In this document: positions 5,919 to 9,186 of the stretch, one piece after another
How positions within the stretch are numbered: the first letter of the stretch is position 1
Layout of the letters: every line of letters starts with the position of its first letter
Assembly: GCA_900766865.1 (NCBI GenBank)
Contig: CAAFXA010000304.1
Location: 1-9,186 of the forward strand
Source: an uncultured Akkermansia sp.
GTDB lineage: Bacteria > Verrucomicrobiota > Verrucomicrobiia > Verrucomicrobiales > Akkermansiaceae
Length of the DNA: 9,186 nucleotides
Reading direction: 5' to 3'
Notes under the pieces: generated by a model
Told to the model about the DNA's origin: nothing
The model's input: only the letters and a program-made list of their open reading frames with translations
Database searches by the model: none
Translations under genes and position numbers: made by a program

Positions 5919-6416
5919 TTAGCGAATGGTGATGCGCTCGTCGGTGTCCAGAATAGCCTGCAGCTCGGGCCAGCCTTCCTCGGTCTGGTTCTGGAACATG
6001 TGCAGGTATACGGAAACAGCACCGGCGGGATACTTCTCGAACAGAGCATCCACAGCAGCCTTCAGCTTGTCGGCATCCAGGGACTCGGGCAGCACATCCA
6101 CCACGCCGTGGCCGTTGTGCTCGATACCAAGCATCTCGATGAAGCTGATGAGCATACCCTCGTGCTTACGGATGAGCCAAACCTGCAGAAGGTGGTCGGC
6201 AATGGTCTCAGCAGGCTTCCAGGTCAGCATCTTCTTAATCCAGGCAAACTGCTCCTCAACGGGCTTCTGCTGCATGAACTGGGGGCGCAGCTTCTTGAGA
6301 GCGCCAAGCTCGCGCAGAGCTGCGCGGTACACGCCACGCTCCTGGTTGCGCATCCAGGAAAGGAAATTGTTGACGGTCTCGTCATCCGACTTCTGGAAAA
6401 TGGTGTAAGACTTCAT
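5919..6416 (-). CDS. Conserved-looking protein of unknown function
   Basis: A 165-residue soluble protein that I do not recognise as a named family. It has no signal peptide or membrane segment and is probably mostly helical. Notable stretches are a basic N-terminal third (RNQERGVYRAALRELGALKKLRPQ), a Trp-rich middle (FAWIKKMLTWKP and LLQVWLIRKHEGML), a tight EMLGIEHNGHGVVDVLPESLD segment, and an acidic C-terminus ending ERITIR. Codon use and composition look like the neighbouring housekeeping genes, and the frame is clean, so the gene is real. The ATG at 6414-6416 has no obvious ribosome binding site. It lies 21 bases upstream of tadA on the same strand, so it is probably first in an operon with tadA and ybeY, both translation-related. 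A role near RNA or the ribosome is a guess from context only. Confidence 0.8.
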   Translation of the reverse strand: MKSYTIFQKSDDETVNNFLSWMRNQERGVYRAALRELGALKKLRPQFMQQKPVEEQFAWIKKMLTWKPAETIADHLLQVWLIRKHEGMLISFIEMLGIEHNGHGVVDVLPESLDADKLKAAVDALFEKYPAGAVSVYLHMFQNQTEEGWPELQAILDTDERITIR

Positions 6417-6442
6417 GGTATTTGCGTAAAAAACGTGAGCTT

Positions 6443-6471
6443 AATAAATCACAAAACGCGCCGTTTGTCCA
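6443..6471 (-). promoter_or_regulatory. Candidate promoter for the unknown gene-tadA-ybeY cluster
   Basis: On the minus strand TGGACA (6466-6471) and TTTATT (6443-6448) are 17 bp apart, with predicted initiation about 20 bases before the ATG at 6416. TGGACA matches the -35 consensus at five of six positions and TTTATT the -10 at four of six. The position suits the cluster, but the -10 match is weak. Confidence 0.35.
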
Positions 6472-6505
6472 GAATAAGGTGAGACATAAAAGGCAGAAAA
6501 TTGGA

Positions 6506-6534
6506 TTGTCAGGAAAAGTTGCAAGGGCTATAAT
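6506..6534 (+). promoter_or_regulatory. Sigma-70-type promoter for the OsmC-family gene
   Basis: TTGTCA (6506-6511) and a perfect TATAAT (6529-6534) are separated by exactly 17 bp. Initiation near 6541 would leave about 28 untranslated bases before the ATG at 6569. This is the best housekeeping promoter match in the window, and it rules out the in-frame ATG at 6422, which lies upstream of it. Confidence 0.75.
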
Positions 6535-6568
6535 AAAAAAGTCGCCACAAGATGCGGCATACCCTATT

Positions 6569-6982
6569 ATGGAAAACACACCTTTTACCTCATCATCCAT
6601 GCTGACAGGCGGCATGCGCTGCCACACCCATTTTGTCCCCTCTGGCGCCACGTTTGCTACAGATGTGCCCAAAGCGCTCGGCGGCCGGGGCGAGCTCCCA
6701 ACACCAGGAGATATGCTGGCGGCCTGTGTGGGCTCCTGCATGCTGAGCATGCTTGCCTACACGGCATCGCGCAAGGGGATTCAAGCCGAGGGCATCTGCC
6801 TGAAAGCCCATTGCACAGAAGGCCCCCGCGGCATAGGCTCACTTGTTCTGGATATTTCCGTACCTATCCCCCTGCCCCACAATACCCGTAAAATGCTGGA
6901 GATGGCCGTGCGCTCCTGCCCCGTGGGAAACGCCATCCACCCCGACATTGAGAAGAAAATCAGCTGGCACTGGGCCGATTGA
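6569..6982 (+). CDS. OsmC/Ohr-family protein
   Basis: A 137-residue OsmC-superfamily protein; OsmC and Ohr members are thiol peroxidases that reduce organic hydroperoxides, while YhfA-like members have no proven substrate. Family features are GATFATDVPKALGGRGELPTPGDMLAACVGSCMLSML with the peroxidatic-position Cys57, and RSCPVGNAIHPDIEKKI with the second conserved Cys117. An extra Cys53 lies one helical turn before Cys57. The length matches the family. An upstream in-frame ATG at 6422 would add 49 basic, non-family residues and lies before the promoter, so the ATG at 6569 is chosen. There is no clear ribosome binding site. The gene is divergent from the 5919-6416 gene and monocistronic by its flanking promoter and terminator. 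Peroxidase activity is likely but not certain; it belongs to the broad OsmC/YhfA group rather than clear Ohr. Confidence 0.88.
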   Translation: MENTPFTSSSMLTGGMRCHTHFVPSGATFATDVPKALGGRGELPTPGDMLAACVGSCMLSMLAYTASRKGIQAEGICLKAHCTEGPRGIGSLVLDISVPIPLPHNTRKMLEMAVRSCPVGNAIHPDIEKKISWHWAD

Positions 6983-6994
6983 CATGATTTTTTT

Positions 6995-7024
6995 GCGGCA
7001 TACGCCGCAGCTCGGGAGCTTTTT
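6995..7024 (+). terminator. Probable terminator after the OsmC-family gene
   Basis: Two short G+C-rich hairpins follow each other 13 bases after the stop codon: GCGGC-ATAC-GCCGC (6995-7008), then AGCT-CGGG-AGCT (7009-7020), leading into TTTT (7021-7024). The second stem is only 4 bp, so efficiency is uncertain. The composite fits the need to separate this gene from the tRNA. Confidence 0.45.
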
Positions 7025-7026
7025 GC

Positions 7027-7055
7027 TTGTCAACGCCGTGCCTTTATGCTTGAAT
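7027..7055 (+). promoter_or_regulatory. Candidate promoter for tRNA-Leu
   Basis: TTGTCA (7027-7032), the same -35 hexamer as at the OsmC-family promoter, lies 17 bp before TTGAAT (7050-7055), a four-of-six match to the -10. Initiation near 7062 would give a short 5' leader before the tRNA at 7076, as is usual for tRNA genes. Confidence 0.42.
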
Positions 7056-7075
7056 ACCTTCCGCAACGCTGCAGT

Positions 7076-7160
7076 GCCGTAGTGGCGGAATGGTAGACGC
7101 AGGAGACTTAAAATCTCCCGGTGGGCAACCACTGTACGGGTTCGAGTCCCGTCTGCGGTA
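7076..7160 (+). tRNA. tRNA-Leu (anticodon UAA)
   Basis: An 85-base class II tRNA. Acceptor strand GCCGTAG (7076-7082) pairs with CTGCGGT (7153-7159), with a G-U at the first pair; A7160 is the discriminator. The D arm holds GCGGAATGGTAGACGC. The anticodon stem is GGAGA/TCTCC (7102-7106 with 7114-7118) around the loop CTTAAAA, anticodon TAA at 7109-7111. A long variable arm with GTGG-GCAA-CCAC marks it as Leu/Ser type, and the T arm is ACGGG-TTCGAGT-CCCGT (7136-7152). The 3' CCA is not encoded. It would read UUA, and UUG by wobble. Confidence 0.95.
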
Positions 7161-7169
7161 GTTGACAAT

Positions 7170-7201
7170 AAGCCCCTTGCTATAAAAAGCAAGGGGCTTT
7201 T
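7170..7201 (+). terminator. Strong intrinsic terminator, shared by both strands
   Basis: A perfect 12-bp stem, AAGCCCCTTGCT (7170-7181) with AGCAAGGGGCTT (7188-7199), encloses a 6-base A-rich loop and continues into T residues. It lies ten bases after tRNA-Leu. On the minus strand it follows the ABC-F gene, though the U tract there is broken, so it probably also stops or trims that transcript. The 145 bases from here to the ABC-F stop contain no gene I can support. Confidence 0.9.
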
Positions 7202-7346
7202 ACTTTGCCCTGATTTTTCACAAAACAGCCACCAGCGTTCTCACGGCGCTTCACGCCCCCATTATACGCAGAGGCCTGGCATAGCCAAAGCAAAAAGGAG
7301 GCCAGACAGAAGGAAGCAGCAGGAGACGGCAGGATGGCACAAAAAA

Positions 7347-9186
7347 TCACTCAGCGGAGGCCAACTCAGCTTCGGCCTGCTCGATGGCGGTGGTGAGCTC
7401 CTCCCAGCGTGTATAAAGGGCTTCGGATTCGCGCTCAAGAGCCTGGAAGCGCTGGGTGAGCTCCATGAGCTTCTGGTTGTCGCACATATTCTCCGGCTTT
7501 TCAAGCTCGGCAGAAATGGCTGATTTTTCCTCATCCTTTTCTGCAATGGAGAGTTCCACCTGCTCCAACTCATTCTGAAGGGGTTTAATGATGCGAGAGC
7601 GGCGTTCGCGCTCCAGTGCACGCGCACGGCGGGCGTCTTTCTTGTTGGCAATACCGACGGACGGCGAAGCCTGGGCAGCCGGAGAGGTAGAGGCATTGGC
7701 AACTTCTTTCAGGCGGCGCTCCTCGGCTTCCACGGTTTCGATGTATTGCGACACATTACCATGAAACAGGCGAGGTGCATGGCCGAGCCGGAATTCCAGC
7801 ACCTTGTTGACGATGGGGTCCAGGAACTGGCGATTGTGAGAAACAATGCAGTACGAGCCGGGGTACTCTGCCAGAGCAGCCTGCAGCACATCCTGGCTCT
7901 GGAAGTCCAGGTGGTTGGTGGGCTCGTCCATGATGAGGAAGTTGGCAGGTTTGAGCAGCATGCATACCAATGCCACTCGGGAACGCTCACCACCACTCAG
8001 CACGCCGATTTTTTTGAAGACATCATCCCCTCGGAAAAGGAAACAACCGAGTATATTACGCACCAGCGGACGGGTTTCCCGACTGGCAGCGGCCTCCACA
8101 CATTCCAGCACAGTTTGCTCGTTGTTGAGCACGTCGGCATGAGTCTGAGAGAAGAATGCCACCTGGGTGTGGAGCCCGAAGGAAAATTTACCGCTGTCCG
8201 GAGCCTCTGTACCGGAGATAATGCGAGTGAAGGTGGACTTGCCGGAGCCATTAACCCCGACAATGGCGATACGATCTCCCTTATCCATGCGGAAGTCGTA
8301 CCCGTCCAGCAAACGAATGGGGCCGTACGCTTTGGAGGCTTTCTCCAGATGGACGACGGTATTACCGCCAGGGGGTGGTGGCGGGAAGTGGAAGCTCATG
8401 ACGGCGTCATCGTCCTCCACCTCAATCAGTTCAATTTTCTCCAGCTGCTTAATGCGGCTCTGCGCCTGGCTGGCTTTGGTTGCCTTGGCACGGAATCTGT
8501 CGATGAAGGCCTGAGTCTTGGCGATTTCTCGCTGCTGAGCCTTGGCCTGACGCAGCAGGATTTCCTTGCGAGCCTTGCTTTCCTTCAGGTAAAAGGAAAA
8601 GTTGCCGGAGTATTCCTCGGCCCGGCCATGATGAAAGGCGATTGTACGGGTCACGAGGTTATCCAGAAGAGCTATATCGTGGCTGATAATACAGATGGCC
8701 CCGCGATAATTGCGCAGGTTCTGTTCCAACCAGCGCTGGCTCTGGATGTCGAGGTGGTTTGTCGGTTCGTCCAGAAGCAGCACCTCCGGCTCCTGCAGAA
8801 GCAAGCGAGCCAGTGCTATGCGCATCTGCCAGCCACCGGAAAACTCGCCGCAGTCACGCGAAAAATCTGCCTCAGAGAAGCCGAGGCCGCGCAATATGGA
8901 TTCGGTACGGGGACGAAGCGAGGCCGCATCCCGGTCCTGCAGAACGAGCTCCAGATGCCCAATTTCCTCCAGAGTATCGCGGTATTCCTCACTGTCCGCC
9001 GGTAGCTTCTGGAGCTCGGCAGAGAGTTCATCCACCGTCTGCTGCAGCTCTACAATGTTGCCGACAGAACCGAGGACCTCATCCAACAGGGGGCGCCCGG
9101 AAATATGGATACCATCCTGCGGCAGATAGCCCACATGGGTATGTTTGGGCAGCAGAACTTTACCATGGTCCGGCTCCTGTACCCCC
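7347..9186 (-). CDS. ABC-F family ATPase (5' partial)
   Basis: A soluble ABC-F ATPase with two nucleotide-binding domains and no membrane segments; members bind the ribosomal E site and modulate translation or protect ribosomes. The frame is open to the window edge, beginning GVQEPDHGKVLLPKHTHVGYLPQDG, so the first Walker A lies just outside; the GTG at 9134 is not the start. In order: Q-loop region, first signature FSGGWQMR (about 8823-8846), Walker B LLLDEPTNHLD (about 8750-8780), a charged interdomain linker with a coiled coil (about 8430-8620), second Walker A GVNGSGKST (about 8235-8262), second signature LSGGERSR (about 7979-8002), LIMDEPTNHLD, and a long C-terminal coiled coil (about 7350-7700). 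The linker ends in five consecutive prolines (FPPPPPGG, about 8367-8390). The C-terminal coiled coil recalls Uup/YheS/YdiF-type housekeeping members rather than antibiotic-resistance ones, but the subclass is not settled. Confidence 0.93.
   Translation of the reverse strand, partial: GVQEPDHGKVLLPKHTHVGYLPQDGIHISGRPLLDEVLGSVGNIVELQQTVDELSAELQKLPADSEEYRDTLEEIGHLELVLQDRDAASLRPRTESILRGLGFSEADFSRDCGEFSGGWQMRIALARLLLQEPEVLLLDEPTNHLDIQSQRWLEQNLRNYRGAICIISHDIALLDNLVTRTIAFHHGRAEEYSGNFSFYLKESKARKEILLRQAKAQQREIAKTQAFIDRFRAKATKASQAQSRIKQLEKIELIEVEDDDAVMSFHFPPPPPGGNTVVHLEKASKAYGPIRLLDGYDFRMDKGDRIAIVGVNGSGKSTFTRIISGTEAPDSGKFSFGLHTQVAFFSQTHADVLNNEQTVLECVEAAASRETRPLVRNILGCFLFRGDDVFKKIGVLSGGERSRVALVCMLLKPANFLIMDEPTNHLDFQSQDVLQAALAEYPGSYCIVSHNRQFLDPIVNKVLEFRLGHAPRLFHGNVSQYIETVEAEERRLKEVANASTSPAAQASPSVGIANKKDARRARALERERRSRIIKPLQNELEQVELSIAEKDEEKSAISAELEKPENMCDNQKLMELTQRFQALERESEALYTRWEELTTAIEQAEAELASAE

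Noticed and set aside
5421..6482. 353-residue open frame on the plus strand
   Set aside because: It is antisense to tadA and the 5919-6416 gene, with no recognisable domain.
6422..6568. N-terminal extension of the OsmC-family gene to ATG 6422
   Set aside because: The extra 49 residues are basic and unlike the family, and the near-consensus promoter at 6506-6534 lies downstream of that ATG.
7262..7346. Small hydrophobic peptide after the ABC-F gene
   Set aside because: The hydrophobic residues are the tail of an out-of-frame reading through the ABC-F 3' end; no local start codon or ribosome binding site supports a separate gene.
7746..9005. 419-residue open frame on the plus strand
   Set aside because: It lies wholly antisense to the ABC-F gene, whose ATPase motifs are unambiguous; it is a shadow frame of a G+C-rich coding strand.
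1..9186. CRISPR array, insertion sequence or transposase
   Set aside because: No regularly spaced repeats and no transposase-like motifs were seen on either strand.

Overview
The window looks like a complete short contig from a gut or environmental assembly. Its first 12 bases match the 3' end of a standard Illumina adapter, and genes run off both ends. The mid-50s %GC chromosomal genes, the few Shine-Dalgarno sequences and the style of the conserved proteins suggest Verrucomicrobiota, perhaps Akkermansia-like. That assignment is an impression from the sequence (low to medium confidence), not a database result.

Layout, left to right. Bases 2-904 (+) are the C-terminal third of an RND (HAE-1 type) efflux permease, closed by a strong intrinsic terminator at 928-961. 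An accessory pair follows: a tyrosine recombinase (978-1979, -) transcribed divergently from a 904-residue MmeI-like (Type IIL) single-chain restriction-modification enzyme (2163-4877, +). The right part is housekeeping: a leftward cluster of an uncharacterised conserved gene (5919-6416), tadA (5382-5897) and ybeY (4949-5398, overlapping tadA by 17 bases with its own ribosome binding site inside tadA). A divergent OsmC-family gene follows (6569-6982, +) with a near-consensus promoter, then tRNA-Leu(UAA) (7076-7160, +), a strong terminator at 7170-7201 that can serve both strands, and a leftward ABC-F ATPase gene (from 7347 to beyond the window edge).

The most notable signal is in the 183-base A+T-rich space between the recombinase and the restriction-modification gene. 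A perfect 12-bp inverted repeat (1977-1988 and 2141-2152) encloses 152 bp, the architecture of an invertible promoter (inverton) beside its recombinase. The left arm contains the recombinase ATG. Flipping the segment would bring a TTGACT hexamer, now pointing at the recombinase, to exactly 17 bp from a fixed GATAAT just before the restriction-modification start codon. The orientation read here would then be the weak or OFF state and the flipped one the ON state. This is inference from sequence and can be tested with reads.

A second layer of variability lies inside the restriction-modification gene. From methylase motif IV to just after the target-recognition region, G+C drops from about 53% to about 40%, then recovers. 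This suggests exchange of the specificity segment. Together these features describe a candidate phase-variable, specificity-switching restriction-modification locus.
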